Made by a program: the position numbers and the translations under genes
NCBI RefSeq assembly: GCF_009789195.1
Contig: NZ_WSTC01000010.1
Coordinates: forward strand, 1-64,000
Direction of reading: 5' to 3'
Source: Paenibacillus sp. MMS18-CY102
Lineage (GTDB): Bacteria > Bacillota > Bacilli > Paenibacillales > Paenibacillaceae
DNA: 64,000 nt
In this document: piece by piece, positions 48,001 through 59,600 of the stretch
How the letters are laid out: each line of letters begins with the position of its first letter
How positions within the stretch are numbered: position 1 is the first letter of the stretch
The notes under the pieces: model-generated
What the model saw: only the letters and a program-made list of their open reading frames with translations
What the model was told of the DNA's origin: nothing
Database searches by the model: none

Positions 48001-50642
48001 CCATTAAATGCGAGGGTTCCATTCGGCAGCCAGCGTGCCATGTCGCCTGTCCGATACATCGTTTCGTCAGGGCGGAATGGATTGTCCACGAACTTCTCCG
48101 CCGTTAGTGCCGGCTGTCCCCAATAGCCTCGCGTCACGCCTTCGCCGCCAATGCACAGCTCACCGGGCACGTTCACCGGAACAGGCCGAAGGTTGCTGTC
48201 CACAACATAGACGCTCGTATTGGAAATCGGCTTGCCAATCGTAATCGGCTCATGGGCCAGAACACGGCTAGTTGTGGACCATACGGTCGTTTCCGTCGGG
48301 CCGTACATGTTCCATACTTCACAGCCATAGTCCATGAACTGCTGCTTCAGCGATTCGGTCAACGGCTCGGCACCGCACAGAATCGTAACTCTTTCTTCAT
48401 TTTTCCAGCCCGCTTGGAACAGCATGGTACAGGCCGCAGGCGTTATTTGCATAATCGTCGGTTTGAAGCTGCTGATTTCTTGCTTTAAGCGCTGGGCGTC
48501 GCGCGTGACGTCCGAACTGCAGATCCGGCACTCTCCCCCATTCACAATCGGCAGGTAAAGCTCTGGAATAACCATATCGAAACCGTACGGCGCCATCGAT
48601 AACAATCGGTCGCCCGCGTTCAGCCGATGCCTTGCGCCCATATCTTCGAGAAGATTCGTTAGTGCCCGATGCGGCACCATAACGCCCTTCGGTTGGCCTG
48701 TGCTTCCCGATGTGTAGATGACATAAGCGAGATGCTCAGGTTCAGCCGCCTTCTTAAGATCAGCTCCTTCGGCATCAGCAGCAATTCGGCTTCGCTCTTC
48801 ATCGATCTTTAGCACGCTAACTCCGCTTCCCACAATTGCTGCCACCCTATCCTGTAAAGCCGCCTGTGTCAGCACGAGCGAAACGCCGCTATCTTGCACA
48901 ATGTAGGACAAGCGCTCGGTCGGATACCCGGGATCAAGCGGCACATAGGCTCCGCCAGCCTTTAATATCGCCATGATTCCGATCATCATATCGATAGAAC
49001 GCTCGGTACATATGCCGACAAGGCGATCCGGCTGGACACCCTTAAGCTGCAAATAGATGGCCAGTTCACGGCTTCTTAAGTCCAGCTCCCGATACGTTAC
49101 AGCATGCTCCCCACTGGAAACCGCGATATGATCCGGGGTCAAGCGCGCTTGCTTCTCAAACCACTCATGGACACAGATCCCGCTGCGGCGGTCCGTTTCC
49201 GTTGCATTCCAAGCATGGAGCAGCGTATGCAACTCTTGCCCGGACATCATTTCATAGGCACTTGGCTCCAATGCGGGATTCTCGCACACCCCAGCCAACA
49301 GCCGTACATAATGCTCCATCATGCGGCTAATCGTTTGCTCCGCAAACAAATCTGGATTGAACTTGAGATGCAGCACAAACCGGTCGCCCTTCTCAAACAC
49401 TTCCAAGCCAAACTCGTATTCGCCTTCTTGATGGAACCCATCCACCAATTCGATTCCCATGTCACCGGAGCTTTGCAGCTTCACGAAATTTTGATAGGAG
49501 AACACGGTTTGATAGACCGGCGAAAAGGATTCCGTCTGCGGCAGCCGAAGCTCCCTGACAAGCGCAGTGAACGGATACGCGGCGTTGTCCAGCCCTTCTG
49601 CGACGTTCATTTGCAGCTCTTTGGCTAACCTATCGAATGGCTGCTCTCCAACATTCCGGCTTCGGACCGGAATCATGTTAATAAATTGCCCGATGGACGA
49701 AGCGAATTGTTCCTCCGAACGCCCAGCAACCGGCATGCCGACGATAAGGTCCTGCTGTCCCGTGTAGCGGTATAGCAGCATTTTGAATGTTGCAAAAAAT
49801 ATAACCGACTTGTTTACCCGCAGCGAAGCGGCAGTATCCTTAATGGATTGGCATAATGGCAAAGGCAGCTCTTCCGTATGGACGTTTCCTATGAATGCAC
49901 GGGCTGATGCACGCGGCCGGTCGATCGGCAGCTCCAGTACAGGCAATTCGCCCGACAGCTGCTGCTTCCAATAATTCAAATGATCGTTCCACTGCCCGCT
50001 ATCCAGCTTCTCTTGCTCCCATTGGACATATTGCGCATAATCCGCCCCCTTCACGGGGAGCGGAGCCGATTTGCCCTGTGCAAGCGCAGCGTAGGCTTCA
50101 AGAATCGTTTGCAAAAGCAGCAACGAGGAGGTGCCGTCAAAAATGAGATGATGGACGGTTATGAGTACCCAATGATCCTGTGCAGCATGCGTAAATACGT
50201 GAACCCGCATTAATGGCCCGCCGTCCAGATCGAAGCGCTCGTTCTTGCTTGCCCGAATATGTGCGGCTAGCTGCTCCTGATCCAACTGCGGAACCGCTTC
50301 ATGCCGAAAATGGAGCGGCTGTCCCGTATCAATCATCTGATACGGAACGCCATCCTCCTCCCGAATAACCGTCTGAAGCACCGGATGCCCGGCGAGCGCC
50401 GCTTCGCAAGCCTGGCGAAACGCCTGTACATGCAGCTCGGTTCGTACCCGAAAACAGACTGGCACGTTATATGCGCTCATGCCCGGGGAGAGCTTCTGGA
50501 GCATCCAGAAGCCCTTCTGCCCTTCGGACAACGGCGCTTTGCTCTCCATCTGTTTCAACTGCAGCAGCCGTTCCTGCACCTCGGCAGTCGTAAACTTTCC
50601 CGCTTTATAATCCATCAGTAGTTGTTGCCGTTGCCGTATCAT
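45069..50642 (-). CDS. hybrid NRPS-PKS: C-A(glycine-like)-PCP-KS-PCP
   Basis: A 1857-residue protein. It starts with a short helical docking-type N terminus (residues 1-32). A condensation domain (about 40-470) has HHLIFDG. An adenylation domain (about 480-985) has YTSGSTGQPKG; its residues by eye are D-M-P-Q-I-C-M-V-W(-K), closest to glycine codes (D-I-L-Q-L-G-M-I-W) but divergent. PCP1 contains AGGDSVLA (about residue 1026). A ketosynthase (about 1105-1540) has the Cys in HSNCSSSLAG (Cys1274), EAHGTGTKLGD and NVGHLDTAAG, so all three catalytic residues are present. A second carrier domain at about 1760-1835 has GGDSIKI. There is no AT, KR, DH or ER. The KS should extend the aminoacyl chain by one malonyl unit and leave a beta-ketone. 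It starts with an ATGA overlap on the upstream PKS gene, SD AAGGAG. Confidence 0.93.
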   Translation of the reverse strand: MIRQRQQLLMDYKAGKFTTAEVQERLLQLKQMESKAPLSEGQKGFWMLQKLSPGMSAYNVPVCFRVRTELHVQAFRQACEAALAGHPVLQTVIREEDGVPYQMIDTGQPLHFRHEAVPQLDQEQLAAHIRASKNERFDLDGGPLMRVHVFTHAAQDHWVLITVHHLIFDGTSSLLLLQTILEAYAALAQGKSAPLPVKGADYAQYVQWEQEKLDSGQWNDHLNYWKQQLSGELPVLELPIDRPRASARAFIGNVHTEELPLPLCQSIKDTAASLRVNKSVIFFATFKMLLYRYTGQQDLIVGMPVAGRSEEQFASSIGQFINMIPVRSRNVGEQPFDRLAKELQMNVAEGLDNAAYPFTALVRELRLPQTESFSPVYQTVFSYQNFVKLQSSGDMGIELVDGFHQEGEYEFGLEVFEKGDRFVLHLKFNPDLFAEQTISRMMEHYVRLLAGVCENPALEPSAYEMMSGQELHTLLHAWNATETDRRSGICVHEWFEKQARLTPDHIAVSSGEHAVTYRELDLRSRELAIYLQLKGVQPDRLVGICTERSIDMMIGIMAILKAGGAYVPLDPGYPTERLSYIVQDSGVSLVLTQAALQDRVAAIVGSGVSVLKIDEERSRIAADAEGADLKKAAEPEHLAYVIYTSGSTGQPKGVMVPHRALTNLLEDMGARHRLNAGDRLLSMAPYGFDMVIPELYLPIVNGGECRICSSDVTRDAQRLKQEISSFKPTIMQITPAACTMLFQAGWKNEERVTILCGAEPLTESLKQQFMDYGCEVWNMYGPTETTVWSTTSRVLAHEPITIGKPISNTSVYVVDSNLRPVPVNVPGELCIGGEGVTRGYWGQPALTAEKFVDNPFRPDETMYRTGDMARWLPNGTLAFNGRNDYQVKIRGYRIDLQEIEDSLKKVKGIADAAAVVRTHGAHKQLVAYYVTADAALGAQQLRGQLSDLLPAHMVPSFFIQLNRLPLTPNGKVDRKDLMARPVEGNSQPSDAVAQSEMEQRVKEIWQAVLGINHIGMNDGFFEAGGDSVLAATLVERLKAKLQIDFDITMLFKHATIRAISRYATDAKGVAPAVASVFDKQEGIPSRKPEKSAATTSNPDYLKDSLAIVGMSCSFPGAADQWSFWQNLQQGKESLRFFTPEELTELNAPSGLFRNPNFVPVQSTIDGRDEFDPNFFQLSPKDTKLMDPQAKHLLMHAWKAIEDAGYVPKQLPETAVFMSASNSFYQAGLMGEASAVIQDPDEYVSWVLAQGGTIPSMVSYKLGLRGPSFYVHSNCSSSLAGLYAASLTLRAGDAKCALVGAATVFPEQRLGYVYQPGLNFSSDGHVKTFDADADGMMAGEGVAVLVLKRALDAIEDGDHIYALMRGIGLNNDGADKIGYYAPSVSGQTGVIRKTLDAAGINPENVSYVEAHGTGTKLGDPIEFAALTEAYRHYTDKEGYCGIGSVKTNVGHLDTAAGLAGTIKVAMSLYHNELPPTINYKQPNPKLGLEQSPFYIVDKPVQWGDSSQPRLAALSSLGIGGTNAHAIFEQYPMGGASSAATDGKWQEQGDGPFIIPLSARNDERLPVYAQLLHDRLVSSGATLRMGDIAYTLQNGREAMKSRVAFIVWDRDDFVQQLQLFIEGKPDPGKCLVSGDNRDNQVVQLMEQDEGFSDIIAKWLVRGELRKVAEMWVKGAEVPWAQASHVTGAWRRVSLPTYPFGDSSRKDRENSQQNSVNLRNHSKEVPRASRPSEMAPTAEWLEQLSPSLAVAVADPAEAVPMVNDGHSHNQFEWAVMEAWKEVLELEHVGLHDHFQELGGDSIKITQITSRLKAVFPFDIRLNELFGAETVAQMAEMLEKEIIECISELPDEEIGKLHELI

Positions 50643-53600
50643 TCAAACTCTCCTTCACCGATAAGTCGGTCGATTTCGTCAAGCGTCAGAAGGCCGTCCC
50701 GGAACAGCTCAAGCGCGTCGGCTTCAAAGCTTGCACTTTGATCGTTAGCAACTGCTGTTTCCTGTTTAATGAGCAAACCCACATTTCCCTCGGCAGTGTA
50801 TAGCGGTCCAGCGCTAGGCTTCGTATCGAGCAATTGCTCCAGCTCGCCAATCGACATGCCGCCGCTGCGGAACAGCTCAAGCGCCTCATCGCTTGGCAAG
50901 CCAGCAGTGTCAACAGTGCGATGTTGTTTCATTGGCTCGATTGTAGGTTCAACCGGCTCGGGCGCCCTAATGCTGCCGATCATCGCGCCTGCTGAACGCG
51001 CCAATTCAAGTATCCGCTGAGCCAATTGTTGAATCGTGTCATGCTCGACAAAATCGCGGCCAGTTAACCGTACTTCATACTGCTGTTCGCACGCCCGAAT
51101 AAGCTTCATCGTTACGAGCGAATCGACACCGTAGTCATACATGCTGCGATGGGGCTTGAACTGGGTTGGCGCCATTTTCAGCTCATTGGACAAAAGCTCT
51201 GCAATAAAGGCTTGAATCGCATCTAGCGGATCTTCGGGACGGTTGCCCAACCGCATTGCCTGATCCGGGCTAATCCCTTGCCCTGCAAGGCGGACCCCCT
51301 CAGCTTGAACTTGCGATGGCACATGCGCTTGGGCTGAACTGCCGCTAAGCGCAGCCATTGGCGCACGGGATGGGACGACGATGCCGCTATCCGCTTGTAT
51401 TGGCGAGCTGTCGTCGCTCCAAGGGAACCAGCAGCGAATCGATTCGAACGGATATGCCGGCAATGAAATGCGCCGCACCGCTTCCCCTTCATATAGCTGC
51501 TCCCAAGGAACTTCGCCGCCAAGCGTCCAATACAACGCAATGTTGTTGTAGTCCCGCTCCTTCAGAAGAATCCGAAGCATCGCATCCCCTGTATTTCCGC
51601 GCAGCAAGCCGGTAAATTCCCGGCGTTCGTCCTCCAAATTGCCGAAGTAGGCGATAGCCTCCGTATCCGCATAAGCACACTCTTGATACTGGCTATGTCC
51701 GGCATAATGCCGCAGCGCCTCAAGCAGTTCCTCTCGGGTATGGGCTAAAATTGCCGCCCGATACGCCATTTCCTCGCGGCCTGTTTGCAAGGTATAGGCG
51801 ACGTCGGCCAGTCTTGCATCCGGCGTGCTTTCCACATACGTTGCCATTTGCGCGATAACCGCCTGCAGCCGTTCCTCGGAGCGCGCCGAGAACACGAATA
51901 ACCTAGGGCTCTCCGCCAACGGGCCGTTTTGCTCGCGCAACTCCTTGCCCGGCCGATATTCTTCAATAATCAGATGAGCGTTAGAGCCGCCTGCGCCAAA
52001 GCCCGATATGCCAGCGCGCCGCGGATGCTCTTGCTCCACGCCATTTTGTTGAACAACCGGCCGGCTCCAGTGCCCACGTTCCTGCTGAACGGAGAACGGC
52101 GTCGCCTCAAACGCGATATTCGGGTTCAACGTCCCGGAATGGAGCGAAGGGGCAAGCTCCCTATGCTTCATCTGCATAAGGATTTTCGTCACGCCAGCAA
52201 TGCCCGCAGCGCTTTCGCAATGCCCGATGTTCGACTTCACCGAACCGATGGAACAGAACTGCTTATCTGCCGTAAATTCGCTGAACGCTTTGGTTAGGCC
52301 CGCGATTTCAATCGGGTCGCCCAACGAAGTGCCTGTGCCATGCGCTTCGATGTAGCTGATCGTGCGCGGATCAATGCCGCTCTCCCGAACGGCTTGCGCA
52401 ATTACTTTGGCCTGTGCGTTCGGATTCGGAACCGTATACCCGTTTGTCTTGCCGCCATGGTTAATCGCCGCCGCTTTGATGACGCCGTAAATTTGGTCGC
52501 CATCAGCGACAGCCTTCGCCAGAGGCTTCAGCAGAACAGCGCCTACGCCCTCACCCGGCACATAGCCGTCTCCGCCCACGCCGAAGCTCTCGCATCTTCC
52601 CTTGCTTGAAACGAACTTCCCTTGGCCCAGCATCAAATATTTATTCGGATGCAGCGATGCGTTCACGCCGCCAGCAACCGCAATCTCGCAACCGCCAGCT
52701 ACAAGGCTTTGGCACGCCAAATAAATAGCCGTCAACGAGGAAGAACATGCTGTATCGATCGCCATGCTCGGGCCATTGAAGTTAAAGTAATAGGAAACCC
52801 GGTTCGCAATCGAGGAAGGGTTGCCCGTCAATGCGACCGGCCTGCCGCGCAGCGTTTCTTCTACGCCGTGCATTTGATACTCCTCGTACATGACGCCTAC
52901 GTAAACGCCGACACTGCCGCCTTTACCCGGACCCTCAGTTTTGGCCAAAGCTGCTCTCGTATAGCCGGCATCCTCCAACGTTTCATGCACACATTGCAAA
53001 AATAGCCGCTCCTGCGGGTCCATCATCTCTGCTTCACGCGGTGATATGTTGAAAAATAACGGGTCAAATTTATCGACATCATCGATAAACCCGCCCCATT
53101 TGCTATAGGTTTTGCCTGGTTTATCTTTATCCGGATCGAAGTATAAGCTGTGGTCCCATCTTTCCTTCGGAATTTCAGTGATGCTGTCCCTGCCTTCACG
53201 AAGGTTTTCCCAGAACTCGCTCACCGATCTTGCCCCCGGATACCGCCCGGCTACGCCTATGATTGCAATGTCCAAGCCGCCGCTTTGCTCTTGGCCTGCT
53301 TGGGCAGCGCTGCCCAACGTTTTGCGTTTGCGAAGCGGGCGCAAGGCAGTCCGATCCGAAGCAGCCGGTGCCGGTTCAGCTTGCTCGGCTAGGATACGGC
53401 CTGCCGCTAGCGCAGCAGCAGCTCCCTTCCGAGGGCCAAGCAGCTCCGCCAACCTGGATCGATGATGGCTCATAAAGTAACCACTGACGCTGCGAATCGT
53501 CTGATGCTCGAAGAAAATCGTTTTGGGCAACGATCCGAAAACATCTTCTAGCCGTGTAGTCAATCGAATGACCATAAGCGAGTCAATGCCATACTTCTCC

Positions 53601-56600
53601 AGCGGCGCGTCCGGGTCGATGCGGTTTGGCGGCAGCTTAATGACCGTTGAAAGCAGCTCCGTTAAATAAACAACAGCCTGCTGCTTCATGCCGTTCTCCT
53701 CATCGGAACCGCCGGCTTGCTGGCCGCCCGCTGTTTCCAAATAAGATGGCGTCTCCTGTACCTGCGGTGAAGCCCCTTGCCCGGACGATTGCGCCAGGTG
53801 GCGGACCAATGATCGAAGGGAAGTACACTCCATCAACTCCGCCACATTGGTGTCCAAGCCGAACGCGGTGTTCAATTGGTTGGACAACTCGTCCAGCTTC
53901 ACCGCATCCACGCCATATTCGTCCCACTGCGCATCCCCATCAATTTCATCGCTGCTCACCTTTAGCATCGCAACCAGCTCTTGCTTCAAAAAGGCGAGCA
54001 GCTTCACGCTAAAGCTTTCGGCATCCATTGCAGGGGAAGGCTGCGTCTGCAGATAGGCAACTGTTTCCGCCCTATTTTCAGCGCTTTGCACCGTTCTCGC
54101 GCTGAATTTGCGAATCTGTACGCATATGCGGCCAGTTTCATCACAAATATCGACATCCATCTTCTGCACGGCATCCTGCAATGAACTGCCTTCGCTTAAC
54201 CGAACATACGCCCACATTTGGTCCCCGCAGCTATGGCGCAAATCCACCTCATCTACCGCAAACGGCAAAGCCAGCTTAATAGCGCCTGCCGTCTCTTGGC
54301 CGCCATCGCCTAAAGCCGCACTCGCCAACGCAGCGGATGCATGCAGTGCGGAATCCAGCAAGCATGGATGAAGCGCATACGCTTGCAACGTATCTTTAAT
54401 GGACGCAGGCAGCTCCAATCTCGCCAAAACGTGTGGCCGTCCCTGCCCGTCAGCTCCACTGTAGAGTGCAGCAATTCCACGATGCCGCTCCCCGTAGGCA
54501 ATGCCAAGTGAACGGTACGTTTCGTAATAGTGTGCTAGATCGAGCTCGTGGACACATTGGCTGCGCAGCTGATGCAAATCGACAAATTGCTCAGGCAGCG
54601 GATCAATGATTTCGACCGTGCCTTGGCTATGCAGATCCGGCTGCTTCGTTCCATCAGCCTCGCCTCCAATGATCTCGAACGAAACCGAGCGCTCATCCTC
54701 TTGGAACAGTTGAACCGCCACTTGCACCCCATGCTCATCCGCCGCTACGGGCCGCGCCCAAACGACGTTACGCAATACAGCCCGTCCCTTGCCAATGCCG
54801 GCAGGCAAAGAAAGTTCGAGGGCGGCTCTTGCCATTTCTAGATGGGCTACACCCGGCAATACACGCTTGCCCTGTACGATATGGTCAGCGAAAAAGAACT
54901 CGTCACCCATAAAGCCCGACTGGAACTTCTGCCCTTCGAAATCGGATGCATTCCGGTGCAGCAATGGATGCAGCCGTGATTCGTTCCGGCTTGCAGGCGG
55001 CCGTTTCGCCTCTGCCCAGCAGCGGTCTCCCGCGAATGGATACAATGGCATCGGGATCATTGCAGGCAACTGCGCGCCTTGGCCAGCATAAAGCGACTTC
55101 CAATCCGCAGCAGCCACTTTGCTTCCCGATAACCATCGATTCAAGATTGGCTGCATGCTGCTTGGCAAGTGATCGAGATCAGCCCCCGCCGTTTCGAAGG
55201 ATGCACCGCCGTTATTGCCTGATTGTTTATAGCCAACATGGGCAAACCTAATCCCTTCCGCTTGCCCTCGTTCCCCAAATTGTTGCAGCTTCGCCGCCAG
55301 TTCCTCCGCCGTGCGGGCAATAACAGCGAGCCGATATTCCATCGCCTCGCGCCCTAACTGCAAAGTAATTGCGGCATTCGCCAGCTCCGAATCGTCCACT
55401 CGCCTCATATGCTCACCGACTTGCCTCGCATAGGCGCGCAGCCGTTCCTCGCTTTTGGCGGAAAGCACGAATACATGCGGCATGCTTGGCGACCGCCCAG
55501 CACCTGTCCGCTTTTCATCGGCAACTGCCACTGGCGGCACATATTCTTCAATAACAGCATGCGCATTCGAGCCGCTGATGCCCGTCGTACTCACCGCACC
55601 TAGGCGCGGCGTTTCATCCATTCGGTCCCACAACAAATTGCCCTTCGAAAATGCAAACTTGGATTTCGTTGAAATTTGCGAATTCAATGTACCGAGCTTC
55701 GTCATCCCTGGCATCGTCCGATGCTTCATTGCCATCAGCATCGCGATTACACTAACGACGCCCGACGCTGCAAACGTATGGCCGATGAGCGGCTTCAAAG
55801 AGCCCATCACGCAGCTTGGCTCCGTAACGCCTTGGCTTCCAAACGCCTGATTGAGCGCCTGCACCTCAATGGAATCGCCTATACGCGAGCCGACGCTATG
55901 CGCTAGCATAAAGCTAATCTGTCGAGGATCGATTTCGAACTTATCGTACGTTCGGCGAACCAGCTCCGCTTGGCTGATCGGGTCGGGAGAAGTAATGCCG
56001 TTCGTTTTGCCATCGTAGTTCACGCCGCTCGCTTTAATGCAGCCATAGATCCGGTCGCCATCGGCAATCGCTTTGGACAGCGGCTTCAACACGAGCGCAG
56101 CAGCCGCCTCGCCCGGAACCAACCCGTTCGCCCGCTCATCAAACACGCTGCATTCGCCATCCGAAGAAAGCATGCCAGCCTGCCCAAGCGCAATATGCGT
56201 AACTGGCGACACTAACAGGCTTACCCCGCCAGCGAGCGCCATATCGCAATCGCCTTGCCTTAGCGCTTGGCACGCCTGATGAATCGCCGCAAGCCCAGAA
56301 GAGCAAGCGGCCGTCAATGCCATGTTCGGCCCTTTCAAATCAAGCAAATACGCGATGCGCGCAGGCAGCAGCGCATTTTGGTTGCCGGTCGCTTGCCCTT
56401 CGCCGCCTGTTATAAAGCCGTACTGGCTTTCTTCCACGCCGACATATACCCCGCATAAAGAACCTCTGATCCTCTCTCCCATATAACCGGCATCTTCGAA
56501 TGCATGCCAAGCCTCTTCCACAAATAGCCGCTGCTGCGGGTCCATTTGCTCCGCTTCGCTTGGCGAGATTTCGAAGAACAACGAATCGAAGCGGGCAATG

Positions 56601-59600
56601 TCGCGAATAAACCCGCCCCAGCGGGAGTTGGTCTTGAAAGGCTCTCGATGCGGGTCCCCGTCGTACTGCTTCCAATCCCACCGGTCAGCCGGAACTTCGC
56701 TAATGGCGTTCTTCCCCGACTGCCAGTTATCCCAAAGCTCCTCTATGCTGTCTGCCCCCGGAAAACGGCCGCTCATTCCGATTACCGCGATCGGCTCGTT
56801 CAACGAATGGCTCGAATGGCTTACCTCTCTGACAGCTTGCACGCTTCGCCTTGTGACAGCTTCCTCAACTGCATTCATCGAATGGCTGGAATCGGTTACT
56901 TGGCTCTTCTGCCAACTTTTCATGTTGGAAGCTTCCGTCTCCGACGCTTGTGCCCTTCCCGCCCCATCGTTCTCTTCCTCAACAATGCCATCGAATAGGG
57001 CGCGGGTAGCTTCCTCGTATTCCGAGCACAAATACTGCGACAGCTTGTCAATCGTGGCGTACCCATACAGCGTTGCCGGAACTAATTCGATCTGGTAACG
57101 GGTTGCTAAATGGGAAGCCAGCCCGCTCAAGCTAACGGAATCAAAGCCGAAGTCGGCAAAATTATCTTCTGGGTCAAGCCGATCAACCGGCGTATGCATC
57201 AGCAGGCTTATTTGCGCCTGAATGTCCTGCCGGATAGCTGCTTGCAACTGCTGGCCACTAAGCGCTATCTTTGATTCCGCCTTGCTTGGGCGAGGCGCTG
57301 TGGAAGGGCTGTTGCTAGTTTGTTTTGGGCGAATGCCGGCCTGTTGCGGGCTCTTGCCGCTGTTCATGCCCAGAAGCCGTTCCAGCCGCTCCCTCTCGCC
57401 TTTCATAATGAGATATTGCTCCCCTTCTGCCCCCAATAGGCGTTCGAACAGCTCAATCCCTTCATTCGTCCCAAGCGGCAACTGGCCGCTCGTCCGCAAA
57501 TACATTGACGCCGCTTCCTGCTCCGTTCCCATGCCGCCCTCTTCCCAGAGCGGCCAATTGATAACGACCGTCTTGCCCACTCTCCGGCCGCTTCCCACCC
57601 ACTCGTTGCGCAAGCGCGCAAACTGGGTTTGGAACCGGTTAGCGACAGCATAGTCGCAAGAGCCGAAATCGCCCAACATAGCCGAAGAAGAAGAGAAATA
57701 ACAAACAAAATCAAGCTTCTCTGCCTCAAGCGCCTTGTCCAGCGCGACCGTTCCGCTAATTTTCGGAGCTGTTACCGCAGCAAACTGATTCTCCACATTA
57801 TCAAAAATGTTTCCCGCGCCTTCAACGCCCGCCGCATGAATGACGCCGTGAATCAGCCCGAACTGCTCACGAGCTTGCTGCAGCCCTTGCCGCATTTGGC
57901 TTTCATCGCCCACATCGGCCTGGATATAGAGGACGGAAGCCCCTTTGCCCTCCAACGCCCGTATAGCAGATTGCTTGCCAGCGTCAAGCGGAGACCGGCC
58001 CGTCAGCACCAGATTGGCATTGCCATGCCTTCCAATATGCGAAGCGAATAGAAGCCCAAGGTCTCCCAAACCGCCAGTAATCAAATAAGTGCCGCCCGGC
58101 CTGAATGCCATTCGGTTCTGAGGAATTTCAATCCAGCGATAGCTGCGAACATGACGAAGGCCATCCACATACGACACATCTGCCAATTGTTCCGAATGCA
58201 GCTCGCTCCACAGTTTCTTCATCCATGCTGTGGTGGAATCGCCCCATCCGCCACTGAATGCCCCATCCATGATGGCAGCAACCTTCAAATTCGGCGCAAT
58301 CAAACGGAGGGAATCGCCAAACCCGATCCATGACTCCGCATAACAGCGCTCCAGCCCATTCGAATAGGATGCTGCAAGCAGCAATCGATCCAGCTTTACT
58401 TTCTCCAAGCTAGCAGCCTTCAATAGGTTCATGACCGTCCCATAATTCCCTAGCTGGGCCCGATCCTCTAAGCCCCACATATAGAAAGCCGCAGCGACCG
58501 CCCCTTGCTCTGCCCCAATCTGCTGGAACGCTTCCTGCCAATGCGCAAGATTAGCCGGGTTAATCGTGTAAGCCTCGGCAGAATGGCGAACATAATCGTC
58601 CCCGATAGCGACAAATACCATTCGGCTGCCCGGCTCCATGCTGCGAACCGCTTCCTTCATTTCCTGCTGGCGATGGCTGTCGGACAAGAAGCAGAGATAA
58701 GCTGCTTCGCTTTCACGCCCCGCTTCATTTGCTGCCATGCCCGCCCGTTGCATAACCTCTGCCTCGTTAGCATGCTGCCCTTCCTTCCATATCTCTTCAA
58801 AAGCATGCAACGAAGGAGCTTCCCCTCCGCCTGAAATGCCCCGTTTGAAAGACGAAAGCGCAAGCGGAGAGCGTTCCAGCGATTCTCCCGTTTCCTCGGA
58901 GCTGGACACCCAATATCCCTCTTTCAAAAAAGGATAAGCAGGAAGCGGGACTCTGCGCGGCTTCGCGCCCGAATAAAGAATGCTCCAATCGATATCGACG
59001 CCTTTGGACCACAATTCCGCAAGCTTCCCAAGCTTGCCGCCTGCCGCCCATTGCTTCATAAGCTGCTTGGCTTCTTTATCGTTGTCGAATAGGCGCACCG
59101 CGTCCTTCCCTTGCTTCGAATTGCCCGCGTAGCAACGCTCGATCTGATTCGCTCCGCTTGCAAACGACTGGAGCTTTTGAACCAACTCCTCAACGGTTGC
59201 AGCGATGATTGCACAGCGATCGTTCATCGGCTCGCGGCCAACTTGGAACGTGTACGCTATGTCCGCCAATCGGATGCCCGCGCCTGCATTTGCATCTGCA
59301 TGCTCGCACAAATAACTTTGCAGCTTATCCGCGTACTCACGCAGCTGCTGTTCGCTCTTCGCCGAAAGCGGTACGATAACGGGACCGCTGGCGACGGCAG
59401 AAGCCTGCTGATGGGATGGGGCGTATGCCTCCAAAATAATATGCGCATTGCTTCCGTTAGCGCCGAACGAGCTAATGCCAGCCCGCATCGGGTGGCGCTC
59501 ACGACCATCAGACCGCTCGATTTCGGACGCATGCCAAGGACGAAGAGCCCGCTCGACATAGAACGGGCTTCGCTCAAACGGAATATGCGGATTCAATTGA

